From: JAWUWD01 sp034112085
GTDB taxonomy: Bacteria > Bacteroidota > Bacteroidia > Cytophagales > Cyclobacteriaceae
Direction: 5' to 3'
Assembly: GCA_034112085.1 (NCBI GenBank)
Contig: JAWUWD010000087.1
Coordinates: 1-28,850, forward strand
Length of the DNA stretch: 28,850 bases
Every line of letters begins with the position of its first letter. Position 1 is the stretch's first letter. The notes under the pieces are model-generated. The model was not told the DNA's origin, did not search any database, and worked only from the letters and a program-made list of their open reading frames with translations. A program made the translations under genes and the position numbers. This document shows, in pieces, positions 15,039-23,989 of the stretch.

Positions 15039-15393
15039 TTTGTTTTGGTTTAACACAAAATTAATTCTCAATCAAGGATCATCCTTGTTCGAAAGAATCT
15101 TATGTATTGATTCTTGTTCAAATATATTTAACAAACATGTTCAGTATATATATATTAGATGAGTGGTGAAATTTTGTCGACCAATTAGAATTAATCTTAG
15201 ATTACAGGATTAAAACTACCTCGTAGAGATGTGAAGTTAAGCTTAATCCTTACATAGAGGTATTCATCAAATTGATACATCTTACTTAGATTCAAAAGCA
15301 ATGGATTGCCTTACCTCATTGATCGTGTTAAGAATCGCGAATTGCACCCACATTCTCCTAAATCGTGTTCATAGTTTTTAGTGATGAAGATCC
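15039..15393. other. 355-bp intergenic region
   Basis: It contains the leader of the T9SS-sorted gene. On the minus strand a TATATTTG matching the Bacteroidota -7 element lies at 15119-15126, but no matching upstream TTTG stands at the right distance, so this is only a weak promoter candidate. A short A/T run of TA repeats is at 15146-15155. No gene, terminator or repeat family was recognised in the rest. Confidence 0.35.
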
Positions 15394-16965
15394 CTAACGA
15401 GATGACTTATTGTTGAGGTTATATTCTTTGATCAGTTCAAAAGCAGGTTTTTGCTTATTACGCTTATTGATGAGCCCAAAATTCTTTTGAATGCCCTTTC
15501 TCCAGTGAACAGTACCCACCACATTGTCAGGGATGTGTTGAAAGTCGTAGAGTGTCCAGAAAGTGTATGACAGTTCATATTGAGTGATGACATCAAGAAT
15601 TTCACTAATGTATTGAGTTTGATCTTCTTTGGATTTCCTGAATGGATACCACCAGGCATTGAAACTGTGCTGACCGGTCTCTTCCAATATCAGTGGCTTG
15701 CTAAATTCCTTTTGTAGATAACTACCTAAATCTGAAGGATCCTTATAAAAATGTAAAGAGTAATAATCCACTGATGCATCAAGTGTCGTGATGTATTCAG
15801 GCGCGCTCCAGCCAATCGTGACCAAGTGATTGGGGTCATACTTTTTGACGCTCATCGCCATAAATTTCAACCATTCTTTCACGATGTCTTCTCCATGGTT
15901 TTTAAAATCTAAATCTGGTTCATTCTTGATATCCCAAGACAGAATAGCAGGATGGTTTCTCAGTCTCGTGACAACTGTCTCGGCATGTCGGTCTGATAAG
16001 GTCCATTTGTCTACCGAATAGTCTAGAAAGAAATCAAACAATGTCACAATGACCTTTAAATCATGGTCTTCTGCTAAATCTAGCATTTTCACTAAGTTGA
16101 TGAGATGCGCTTCATCTATCTCAGACCCTCCAAACTGTTGGTATGGAACAAATACCCTGATGGTATTGAATCCAGCCTTAGCAATCAAAGAGAAGTCCTT
16201 CTTAAGCGGTATTTTATCGAAGTTGGGCCAGAAGTCTTCCCAAGGATACTTGGCAGGGTAGTAGTTTATCCCTTTACTCTTGAAGGCTTGATCCTTATAA
16301 ATGAATTGCTTGCCTCTAACCGATATATAATCGTTGAGCGTGTCTTTGCTCACCGACTCAACTTTAAAGTCCGTAGCTGACCTTATTTTATGTCTGACCC
16401 TCCAGAAGTTATCCTCCAACAGCAGCATGACTTCAAATCTAGCAGTATCGTAGTACCCAGCTACTAATTCATCGTTTTCAAAGAGCTGATGATAGTTTGT
16501 CTGAATATCATCAAATACGATGACTGTACCATCGTCTGAATATAGTTTCAAGTCCAATTCATGAGACAATGTTGTGTACGCTACTTTTCTAACGGTTTGA
16601 TCAAATGAACTGGATAGTGAAGCCATCTCAACTTTCTTTCGACTATTTTTTGTGAAATGGTCCTTTATACCAGCACTGTTGCCTTGAGATAAGTATTTAC
16701 TGTGTTCATAGAATGAACCAAAATAATCATCTGTTATTTTCTCTAGGCTATGCTTTTCCATTTTTCTTCCTTCATTCTTCAAAGTACCCCAGTTAAAAGA
16801 GGGTTGATAGAAATTGTCAATGGAATTGTTCTGAATGGATGAAACGGTCACGACCGGAGTCTCGAAATAAGCCAATAACCTTGAAAAAATCACAAATAGG
16901 AGTATTGAAACGCCTAAGAAGGAAAGTGCACTGTAAACTATATATAATCTGTTTTTCGATATCAT
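15394..16965 (-). CDS. Membrane-anchored GH5-like glycoside hydrolase (clan GH-A)
   Basis: A protein of 523 residues. One N-terminal membrane helix (about 8-32) is followed by an extracytoplasmic NTF2-like segment (about 70-195). The TIM-barrel domain (about 215-520) opens with KGINYYPAKYPWEDFWP and continues with FNTIRVFVPY. The acid/base Glu349 lies in SWDIKNEPD and the likely nucleophile is Glu429 in LILEETGQ; both match clan GH-A cellulase/mannanase-type enzymes. It should cut or trim a beta-linked glycan in the periplasm. Its start codon overlaps the stop of the preceding gene (ATGA), so it is translationally coupled to it and to the polytopic GT-C-like gene. A glycosidase within a synthesis cluster often serves length control or release of polymer (inference). 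Subfamily and substrate are not determined. Confidence 0.82.
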   Translation of the reverse strand: MISKNRLYIVYSALSFLGVSILLFVIFSRLLAYFETPVVTVSSIQNNSIDNFYQPSFNWGTLKNEGRKMEKHSLEKITDDYFGSFYEHSKYLSQGNSAGIKDHFTKNSRKKVEMASLSSSFDQTVRKVAYTTLSHELDLKLYSDDGTVIVFDDIQTNYHQLFENDELVAGYYDTARFEVMLLLEDNFWRVRHKIRSATDFKVESVSKDTLNDYISVRGKQFIYKDQAFKSKGINYYPAKYPWEDFWPNFDKIPLKKDFSLIAKAGFNTIRVFVPYQQFGGSEIDEAHLINLVKMLDLAEDHDLKVIVTLFDFFLDYSVDKWTLSDRHAETVVTRLRNHPAILSWDIKNEPDLDFKNHGEDIVKEWLKFMAMSVKKYDPNHLVTIGWSAPEYITTLDASVDYYSLHFYKDPSDLGSYLQKEFSKPLILEETGQHSFNAWWYPFRKSKEDQTQYISEILDVITQYELSYTFWTLYDFQHIPDNVVGTVHWRKGIQKNFGLINKRNKQKPAFELIKEYNLNNKSSR

Positions 16966-18158
16966 TTCATGATTGTTAAAATGGTTTGTTCACCACCACA
17001 GTTGACCAGTATTTCATAGGTACAAGGTGCTAGATTGAGAGGAGTGAGGTCGGTTTGGGCTATCCCATTTTTGGTGAAGGAAGTAATGGTTTGATGTAAT
17101 TCTCCATTTTGGAAAATTTGAAGATCTACGCGGGTATGGTCTGGCACCAATTGACCAATAAAACTGGTAATTGGACCAATTTCAATGATTTTTGATGGCA
17201 ACTCTTTTGCAGTAAAAGGAGCAATGGCTTTCTGATAGAAGATCGCCACCTGATCACTTTTTGCAAACTGATCGATCTGGGCACTTACATTCCAAATAAT
17301 GGGAGAGAGCGGTGCCGGTATTTTCAAGGTAGCCACTCCATTGATTGTGCGTCCTATTCCTGTTTGAAAGGGGTGATCCTTAGACTCGATGATGAAATTC
17401 ACAATCGTTCCATCAGGAGTCACATTACCGAATCGATCAACAATTCTTGAAGTATTGATCTCAGTTACTTGTTTACCGTCTGCATAGTAATGATTCCTGT
17501 CTGGGATTAATGAAAAGTCCTGTGGGAAATTGGGATAAAGGGTAAGGTCAAACTCTTTATGAGTCCCTTGTTGTGATTGTACACTTATTACCGCATTGCC
17601 TGATTGATCGTCTGAGTAGAATCTTTGATAGGTATAGAGTGGTTTAGACTCTTGATTGGCTGTTTTGATGATGTCTTTGAACACATAATCAAATCGTGTA
17701 GAAGTTCCTTCAGGCCATGGATTGTCTAATGAGTCTAATGTAGTACTTACCAATGCTGTATGGTCTTCGCCACCAGTCAAGATTTGTTTTGGACCACACA
17801 TAGCCTCTATCAATGGTAACTGAGTAGTGTCTGCACCAATTTGAAGCAGTCCTCGAGCCATTAACTCAGTGTCAGCATACAATCTAAGACTAAACTCTCC
17901 TGATTGATTTGTCAGCGACTGTGTTAAGTCAAAACCGATGATACAATCTTCCACTTTGTTTACATAAGTGCTAATACCAAAGTTGTGAAAGACAACCAAT
18001 CTTAAGGTATGATCCTGGTAAGTATCCGTTTCCGTTTGGAAACCAATAACACTATTGTCACCAGCTATGCGCTGATGATTATTGGTCATCAGCGCATCTT
18101 GCCCAATGGCAAGTTGATTGATGGCAATGAATAATATGGTATATAACACACTGCGCAT
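16962..18158 (-). CDS. Secreted Ig-like domain protein, unknown function
   Basis: A protein of 398 residues with a signal peptide (about 1-20, cleavage near AIGQ). The remainder is beta-rich. A segment at about 230-310 (DRFGNVTPDGTIVNFII to GVATLKIPAP) looks like a bacterial Ig-like group 1 (invasin-type) domain, and the C-terminal 75 residues look like another beta-sandwich (LQIFQNGELHQTI to CTYEILVNCGG). No enzyme motif or T9SS tail was seen, so it is likely periplasmic or surface-exposed. The start codon overlaps the stop of the GT-C-like gene (TAATG), and its stop overlaps the start of the glycosidase gene (ATGA). It is therefore the middle member of a coupled trio and probably acts with both products. 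The family is not recognised. Confidence 0.7.
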   Translation of the reverse strand: MRSVLYTILFIAINQLAIGQDALMTNNHQRIAGDNSVIGFQTETDTYQDHTLRLVVFHNFGISTYVNKVEDCIIGFDLTQSLTNQSGEFSLRLYADTELMARGLLQIGADTTQLPLIEAMCGPKQILTGGEDHTALVSTTLDSLDNPWPEGTSTRFDYVFKDIIKTANQESKPLYTYQRFYSDDQSGNAVISVQSQQGTHKEFDLTLYPNFPQDFSLIPDRNHYYADGKQVTEINTSRIVDRFGNVTPDGTIVNFIIESKDHPFQTGIGRTINGVATLKIPAPLSPIIWNVSAQIDQFAKSDQVAIFYQKAIAPFTAKELPSKIIEIGPITSFIGQLVPDHTRVDLQIFQNGELHQTITSFTKNGIAQTDLTPLNLAPCTYEILVNCGGEQTILTIMK

Positions 18159-21100
18159 TAGAACTTTCCTGGGTTTCCTATGAAGTTATTTAGCTTTATT
18201 GAGAAGTGCTGCTCATCAGTAGTAGACCACATTATGCCAGATGTATTGCGCTGATTTGTTTGGTATTTACCCACGATCTCATCATTGTCTACTCCATTGA
18301 TCAATACAGCTTTAGCAGTGGAACTAATCAATTGTAAATGTTCGATGTTATTTAATTTGAACGAAAAAGGTTGACTCCTTCTTGGAAACACACTTTCCTC
18401 TACCAGTTGACTGGATACATTAATAATTTTCAAATCAGCATCAAATTGTGGGATGAGTGCCTGTATGACTGTAGCCACTTCATTTCCTTGATTAAATATA
18501 TGTCCACTGATAGTCGATCCTTCGATTTTTAGATTTTGAATGGCAGTGTCTTTATAAAGATCTTGGGTAGTGACAGCTCCGACTATTTCTAAACTAAAGT
18601 CACATATGCTTTCACCGTAGTGATCAGCATAAGACAAGGAATCAAATTCAATTTTGAATGGCGTGATTTCTTTAGGAAGTAGCTTGTGTGTAACCAGAAG
18701 CTGTTCAGCAGATTGCGCACTAATGTTTCCATCATTGCCATAGAGTTTGCCTAATAGACTGATGTCAGCTGGATAAGCATCTACATTTTGAAGTAGGCCC
18801 ACAATGTAATGGCTATTGCCTTTCTGTATTAAATTTGCCTGTAGCACATTCAATACAGGCCTATCAATGATGTCCGTATGATGCGTTTCTTCAATAGTGA
18901 CTCTTTTCCTACCCTGGTTTTTAAAATCTGTTATGTTGCTGACTACAAACTTATTAGCTGGTATCGTGTGTTCTAAAGGTTGAGGTTCTAGATGCCAGTT
19001 TCCTTCCATTTTGGATACTATATGTCTGTTCTTCTTTTCATATACTTCGAGCGGAGTGATATACTTAAGTGTCACGTCAATAATGGCTGTTGAATCCGTT
19101 TCATTGACGATTGCTGTACTTATTTTATCAATCTTTCCATATGACTCAATAATGCCATCTGTGACAGAAATTTCAAGCATAAATTGATCCAAGGGATATA
19201 CTTCATCAGCCTCCAAATAAGAGTAGGCTCTTTCATATTGCTTGAGGTCTAGTGCATCATAGTAGGAGAAAACAGCTTTGGATGCTGAATTTTGTGTTTG
19301 GTTGGAGAAATATACTTTGTAAGTAATCATTAAAGTCAGCACAATCATGAGTGCCAACCAAAACTTTGAAGTCTGATACACTTTATCATTGATGGAAGGG
19401 CTTATGATTTCAGGGTTCTGATAATCATCCCGTTTCTTATTGCGGTTGCGCACGTGGTTGATCCAGTGCAGCTGAATATTGAAAAATAGTGCCAGTACAA
19501 GACTTAGCATCGGAATAATTCCCCACATCAATATTTGATAAGTAGGTATTTCTTTTCTCGGCAATACAGATGGCAATGGACTGACATCTTCTCTTTCCCA
19601 AACCATAATACCATTGTCCAACTTTCTTCCTCGGTGCCAACCAGAAAAGTAAAGTAGGGGATCGTAAAATTTATCATTCGAAAAAATGTACTTCAGATGA
19701 AATTTATCAGGATTACTTAAAAACTGTTTGAGCGTTCCCAATCCTTCAATACCACGATATTTGACATTTTCTAGCCGCTCAACTGCCCTCGTGGTCAACT
19801 CTGGAATTCTGCGTACCGAGTGATAGTTGCCATCGATCGTTTCAGCATTTGTATTGGCAGAGAGCCACGCCATCTGATCTCCAAATCCTAACGTCAGGTA
19901 TCTCCATTTATAGTGTTTATCAGTATTGATAAAGTTGGTTAAGGGTTCTATATCAATAGCCTTAGGCTGAATCGGTCTGAAATACCCTAAGTTGAGGGTA
20001 AGTCCTGCACTACAAAATATAACGATCACCATGACAGTGGTGATGAAATTATAGACTCCTTGAGAGTTCCTTGCAAGGATGCGATCTCTAATAGGACCAT
20101 TAAAAAAACTCCAGATGAATTCCCCGGCCATTGGCATGGCCCATATAGTCGCCCAGAAGGTAAATCGCTCAAGTGTAAGAATGTTAAAAGCATTTTCACC
20201 TAATAATGCCTCCGCGATAGGAGTAGATCCTCCTGTGCCTAAAACGGTCAATAGTGTAAAGGATATGCCTATAAATATGTTTCTTTTAGAGAAATACCTA
20301 TAGAAGATGTAAGGCAGAAGTACCAATACAAATCCCCAGGGAATAATAAAGAAAATAAGGCCCGAACTAAATACTTCAAAGTAATTGTCCCTTGATCCAT
20401 GAGGAATTGGTATTTGCGTAATAGGATCACTTTTGGACCATAACCAATAGGGAAGAATGACTACTATGGCTAAGACTATTGTTGCTAAGCCAAAAATGGT
20501 TATTCGCCCAAATGCGTTTTTCACTTCTTTTATAAATAGCGTAAAACCTATTTTAGAATAACTCCCTACCTTTTCTCGTGCCGTATCTAATACAGCAGTT
20601 CCTATTAACGGAAGTATAAAAAAGACCATTCCAAAAATAGGGGTCACATGGTGAGAGGAGACGGCAACAGCGATAAGACACAGTCCATTTCTCAGGTACT
20701 TCCTTTTGCCATATCGTACCCACAGGTAGACTTCAGGCATGGTATGCAGTAACCAACTAATGCCAAGCATAGATGGGATTTGTCCAAATACGTGAAATGC
20801 CTCTATTACTGATGGAAGAAACACCGCTACTAATGCAGCGTATCCTGCGGCATGTTCATTTCCGGTGACCAACTTAGCAAATCGATAAGCTCCAGTGATA
20901 TAGAGCGTAATGATAATGAAGGATAATAGAAATGCGCCAAACTTGAGCCCTCCCATAAGAGAGAATAAAGCAATTAACTGATGAGATAGTGGGGGATAAC
21001 TGATCACATTAAATCCTGTATACCACCTAGTTTCCCAAACATCAAACCATGAGCGCGCATAGTGGTCTGCGAAAAAGGTGTGTACATAAAAGTCATAGGT

Positions 21101-21196
21101 GCCTTCCAGCGTATGAAAAAAACTACCTCCATGAAATAGAAGCCCCATGGCGAGCGCCAGCGACAACATTAAGTACGGATTGTTTTTTAATTGCAT
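18158..21196 (-). CDS. Large polytopic GT-C-like membrane protein with extracytoplasmic C-terminus
   Basis: A protein of 1012 residues. The N-terminal part (about 1-590) has a dozen or more membrane helices and an early acidic loop GTYDFYVHTFFADHYARSWF. The arrangement resembles GT-C lipid-phosphosugar transferases or the PTPS-related membrane proteins (PF10131-like). Another helix (about 620-640) leads to an extracytoplasmic tail: an NTF2-like segment (about 650-755, SYYDALDLKQYERAYSYLEA), then an FxLYD-like beta domain (about 785-870, YIVGLLQNVDAYPADISLLG) and a final beta region. NTF2-like segments in both this protein and the coupled glycosidase may help them associate. It heads the minus-strand operon. 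It probably transfers sugars from a lipid carrier outside the inner membrane, but the catalytic residues could not be pinned down. Confidence 0.7.
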   Translation of the reverse strand: MQLKNNPYLMLSLALAMGLLFHGGSFFHTLEGTYDFYVHTFFADHYARSWFDVWETRWYTGFNVISYPPLSHQLIALFSLMGGLKFGAFLLSFIIITLYITGAYRFAKLVTGNEHAAGYAALVAVFLPSVIEAFHVFGQIPSMLGISWLLHTMPEVYLWVRYGKRKYLRNGLCLIAVAVSSHHVTPIFGMVFFILPLIGTAVLDTAREKVGSYSKIGFTLFIKEVKNAFGRITIFGLATIVLAIVVILPYWLWSKSDPITQIPIPHGSRDNYFEVFSSGLIFFIIPWGFVLVLLPYIFYRYFSKRNIFIGISFTLLTVLGTGGSTPIAEALLGENAFNILTLERFTFWATIWAMPMAGEFIWSFFNGPIRDRILARNSQGVYNFITTVMVIVIFCSAGLTLNLGYFRPIQPKAIDIEPLTNFINTDKHYKWRYLTLGFGDQMAWLSANTNAETIDGNYHSVRRIPELTTRAVERLENVKYRGIEGLGTLKQFLSNPDKFHLKYIFSNDKFYDPLLYFSGWHRGRKLDNGIMVWEREDVSPLPSVLPRKEIPTYQILMWGIIPMLSLVLALFFNIQLHWINHVRNRNKKRDDYQNPEIISPSINDKVYQTSKFWLALMIVLTLMITYKVYFSNQTQNSASKAVFSYYDALDLKQYERAYSYLEADEVYPLDQFMLEISVTDGIIESYGKIDKISTAIVNETDSTAIIDVTLKYITPLEVYEKKNRHIVSKMEGNWHLEPQPLEHTIPANKFVVSNITDFKNQGRKRVTIEETHHTDIIDRPVLNVLQANLIQKGNSHYIVGLLQNVDAYPADISLLGKLYGNDGNISAQSAEQLLVTHKLLPKEITPFKIEFDSLSYADHYGESICDFSLEIVGAVTTQDLYKDTAIQNLKIEGSTISGHIFNQGNEVATVIQALIPQFDADLKIINVSSQLVEESVFPRRSQPFSFKLNNIEHLQLISSTAKAVLINGVDNDEIVGKYQTNQRNTSGIMWSTTDEQHFSIKLNNFIGNPGKF

Positions 21197-21399
21197 TTGC
21201 GATTATAAGGCCGATAGTGAAGTCATGTTAATCTTTTCGTTGAATGGTCAATATACTTCGAGCAATGGTCGAAAGGTCTTGAAGTTTCAATGTAACCTTT
21301 ATTTCAAGTTATTGGACATGATGTAATCTCGATACAACGATTCATTTTAAATGGGGTAGATAGTTATTGCTACTTGTAGTCAAATAAAACATCACGACT
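21197..21399. promoter_or_regulatory. Divergent intergenic region between the GT-C-like and GT2 genes
   Basis: A 203-bp space between two outward-facing glycan operons, so it must hold both promoters. On the minus strand TACATTGA and TATATTGA occur, resembling the TAnnTTTG -7 element imperfectly. On the plus strand TACTTGTA lies about 28 bp upstream of the GT2 start. No correctly spaced partner boxes were found, so exact promoters cannot be given. No palindromic operator stands out. Confidence 0.4.
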
Positions 21400-22437
21400 A
21401 TGGCAAACGGAATAATAATACCCTGTTACAATGAATCAGATAGACTCGATATAAACAGCTTTCTTGATTATGCTGCCGATAACAAACATAATATTCTGTG
21501 TTTCGTCAACGATGGCAGTTCTGATGCTACTCGATCCACATTAGCAAAAATCAAGGACTATCAACATGATAATGTCCGGATCTATAATGTTGAAGAAAAC
21601 TGTGGTAAAGCTAAAGCTGTGCAATTGGGTGCACTTCATCTATACAATGATACCAGAGTGAATACGATAGGTTTTATTGATGCAGACTTATCCACTGATT
21701 TTAAAGACTATGATCAACTTATCTTTAAGATGAAATGTCATAAATCTTTGCAAGTTATTTATGGTTCAAGAGCAGAGAATGGTGAGAATAATATAAAAAG
21801 AGATGTTGTTCGAGGTCTTATAAGTAAAATCATCAGGTTCATCATTTTTACTATCACAAGATTGAAGATTCAAGACACCCAATGTGGTGCTAAGATTTTC
21901 AGACGTGACATTATACCCTATGTTTTTGATACAGAATTTAAAACCAGGTGGCTCTTTGATGTAGAAATCCTCCTGAGGCTGAAAAGGAGATTTGATATAA
22001 GCAGATTCCGAGAAATGTTCTTGGAGAAGCCACTTGACAATTGGGTGCACATGGACGGATCGAAGTTGGGAATGAAAGACGCTATTCAAATACCTCTCAA
22101 TCTTTTGAGAATAGGGTATATCTACAATATAGTTGCCCCATTTAAAAGAAAGGTGATGGTGCCGCTACAATCTTTGGTTTTGCATATTGCAGATTTGATC
22201 ATATTCAGATTAACTACACTTGGACTGTCACTGACGCTTATGTTCATGTTATCTACCCATCAAATCGCATTAAACCATCCTTTGAACTTGTTGCTACTCA
22301 TCATTATAGGAGCCTATATAGCGAATGCTGTTAAGTCTTCAATGAGTTCTTTGAAGCACGTGATTAGCGAAAGAAAATGGCGCTGGTTTAAGGCTCACAT
22401 CAACACCTATATGAGAAAATATTCGCTAAAAAACTAA
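21400..22437 (+). CDS. GT2 glycosyltransferase, polyprenyl-phosphate sugar synthase type
   Basis: A protein of 345 residues. The GT-A fold (about 1-230) has the opening IIIPCYNESDR, the nucleotide-binding NDGSSD at 37-42, the metal-binding Asp-Ala-Asp at 94-96 in GFIDADLSTD, and QDTQCGAKIF at 158-167, which is characteristic of dolichyl/polyprenyl-phosphate mannose or glucose synthases. Two C-terminal membrane helices (about 255-310) anchor it. It should load a sugar onto a polyprenyl phosphate for use by a GT-C enzyme, and the divergent gene encodes a GT-C-like protein, which fits. It is followed after 12 bp by mannose-6-phosphate isomerase, pointing to GDP-mannose as the likely donor (inference). 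Confidence 0.88.
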   Translation: MANGIIIPCYNESDRLDINSFLDYAADNKHNILCFVNDGSSDATRSTLAKIKDYQHDNVRIYNVEENCGKAKAVQLGALHLYNDTRVNTIGFIDADLSTDFKDYDQLIFKMKCHKSLQVIYGSRAENGENNIKRDVVRGLISKIIRFIIFTITRLKIQDTQCGAKIFRRDIIPYVFDTEFKTRWLFDVEILLRLKRRFDISRFREMFLEKPLDNWVHMDGSKLGMKDAIQIPLNLLRIGYIYNIVAPFKRKVMVPLQSLVLHIADLIIFRLTTLGLSLTLMFMLSTHQIALNHPLNLLLLIIIGAYIANAVKSSMSSLKHVISERKWRWFKAHINTYMRKYSLKN

Positions 22438-22449
22438 ACACGGCTAGCT

Positions 22450-23427
22450 ATGAAAAATTCAAATAACAGTTTATATCCTTTAGTATTTACCCCAATCTAC
22501 AAAGAGAAAATTTGGGGAGGCGGCAAAATCTCGAAGAGTCTGAGACGGCCCGGAGCTCCCAGAGAGAATTGTGGAGAGTCATGGGAGATATCTACTATAC
22601 CCAATAACGTTAGTATTGTAAAGGGTGGATGTCTAGGAGGTTTGCCCCTTGACACGATTATCAAAGGATACAAAGATCAATTGGTCGGTCAAAAAGTTTA
22701 TGATGAGTTTGGAGCACAATTTCCATTGCTTATTAAGTATATAGATGCTCATAAAGACTTGTCCATACAGGTACATCCAGACAATGAATTGGCTATGAAA
22801 AGGCACAATTGTAAAGGTAAGACAGAAATGTGGTACATCATGGAAGCGGAAAAGAATGCTAAAATTACCAAGGGATTTAATAAACCTATGGTACAATCCG
22901 ATTATAAGAGTTTATTGAGCAATATAGGTTCCATATTCAAAAAGGTAAAAGTGACAAAAGGAGACACTGTATTTATCCCTGCAGGAACAGTACATGCTAT
23001 TGGTAAAGGGGTTTTGTTGGCGGAAATTCAACAAAGCTCTGATGTTACTTACCGCATATATGATTATGAAAGGAAAGATGCGGTTGGACATAAGAGAAGG
23101 CTGCATGTTAATCAAGCGCAGGCAGCTATAAGTTACGATGACAATAGCTATATAAAGCATGCTGATAAGTATGATCCAAGTAGTCTGGTAAATTGCCCAT
23201 TTTTCAAAACCAATAAGGTGAATATAACGCAAGAAGTATTGAGAGATTATTCATCGATAGATTCCTTTGTCGTATATATGATGTTAGAAGGATCCGTCAA
23301 GCTAAAAACTAAAGATAATAAAGACATACTATTGAAAAGAGGGGACACCTGCTTGATTCCAGCTTGTATTGATTTTTCAATTATCGAGCCCTTAGAGGAG
23401 ACCAAGATGCTTGAAATACACTGCTAG
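22450..23427 (+). CDS. manA: Mannose-6-phosphate isomerase, class I
   Basis: A protein of 325 residues, normal for the short bacterial class I form. It interconverts fructose-6-phosphate and mannose-6-phosphate in the cytoplasm, feeding GDP-mannose synthesis. The cupin metal ligands are visible: Gln107 and His109 in IQVHPD, Glu126 in KTEMWY, and His182 in PAGTVHAIG. The catalytic Arg202 lies in TYRIYDY. The N-terminal WGG and the GESWEIS segment are also typical. It lies 12 bp after the GT2 gene and before a terminator, making a two-gene operon that suggests a mannose-containing product. The C-terminal cupin is complete. Confidence 0.93.
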   Translation: MKNSNNSLYPLVFTPIYKEKIWGGGKISKSLRRPGAPRENCGESWEISTIPNNVSIVKGGCLGGLPLDTIIKGYKDQLVGQKVYDEFGAQFPLLIKYIDAHKDLSIQVHPDNELAMKRHNCKGKTEMWYIMEAEKNAKITKGFNKPMVQSDYKSLLSNIGSIFKKVKVTKGDTVFIPAGTVHAIGKGVLLAEIQQSSDVTYRIYDYERKDAVGHKRRLHVNQAQAAISYDDNSYIKHADKYDPSSLVNCPFFKTNKVNITQEVLRDYSSIDSFVVYMMLEGSVKLKTKDNKDILLKRGDTCLIPACIDFSIIEPLEETKMLEIHC

Positions 23428-23452
23428 TATAGCTGTTACATCAATTCATTAT

Positions 23453-23485
23453 GACCTATGCATTTGACATGTATGGGTCTTTTTT
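23453..23485 (+). terminator. Rho-independent terminator after manA
   Basis: Stem GACCTATGCAT at 23453-23463 pairs with ATGTATGGGTC at 23469-23479 (11 pairs, two of them G-T), loop TTGAC, then six T. It lies 25 bp after the isomerase stop codon. Confidence 0.8.
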
Positions 23486-23923
23486 ATGTTAAATAATGTG
23501 TATTAAAATTCAAAGCTAAATACCAATTAATCAGCATGATATGCCTGTTCTTTGAAACATAATTATCTTTGCCACTGCTGAAGAAAGTCTTCAGTGGATT
23601 ATGTTCATTTAGTACTGGACATCACTAATATCGTAATCATAGCTAAGATTTCATGTCTTCACTGTCCAATTCAGAGTTGTAAAGAGGTTTGTGAGCACAC
23701 GAAACCTTGGAAAGGTCTAGTTTACAGACAGACTTTAATTAGTGACATTATCCTTATGGAAGTTCGTATTGTGTTGATAGTGTGTGAATCAATAGACTTC
23801 GACCACAAAACCCAAGCTATTGAACACTTTGTTGTATTGGTGCACGCTAGCTCTGCTAATTAGTATTGGTCCTATTGATAACCAACCTACTGGAATAATC
23901 TATTGTCGATTAATGAGAATGAC
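23486..23923. other. 438-bp intergenic region between two terminators
   Basis: Convergent genes end on both sides. A plus-strand frame of 89 codons from 23594 to 23863 is open but has no ribosome binding site, no family resemblance and lies between terminators, so it is not called as a gene. No repeat or promoter was recognised. Confidence 0.4.
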
Positions 23924-23966
23924 AAAAGGCATAAACCACTATGATGACTAGCGATTTATGCCTTTT
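23924..23966 (-). terminator. Terminator-like hairpin after the large T9SS gene
   Basis: Perfect 12-bp arms AAAAGGCATAAA at 23924-23935 and TTTATGCCTTTT at 23955-23966 around a 19-nt loop. It lies 24 bp beyond the stop codon of the minus-strand gene. The arm itself ends in TTTT on either strand, so it could work in both directions. Confidence 0.65.
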
Positions 23967-23989
23967 AATATCAACCTAATTAAAGTATT

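Noticed and set aside
23594..23863. 89-codon open frame with a Cys-rich stretch, + strand
   Set aside because: It lies between two terminators, has no ribosome binding site or promoter-like element, and its composition (runs of I, V, L with scattered Cys) fits translated non-coding A/T-rich DNA.
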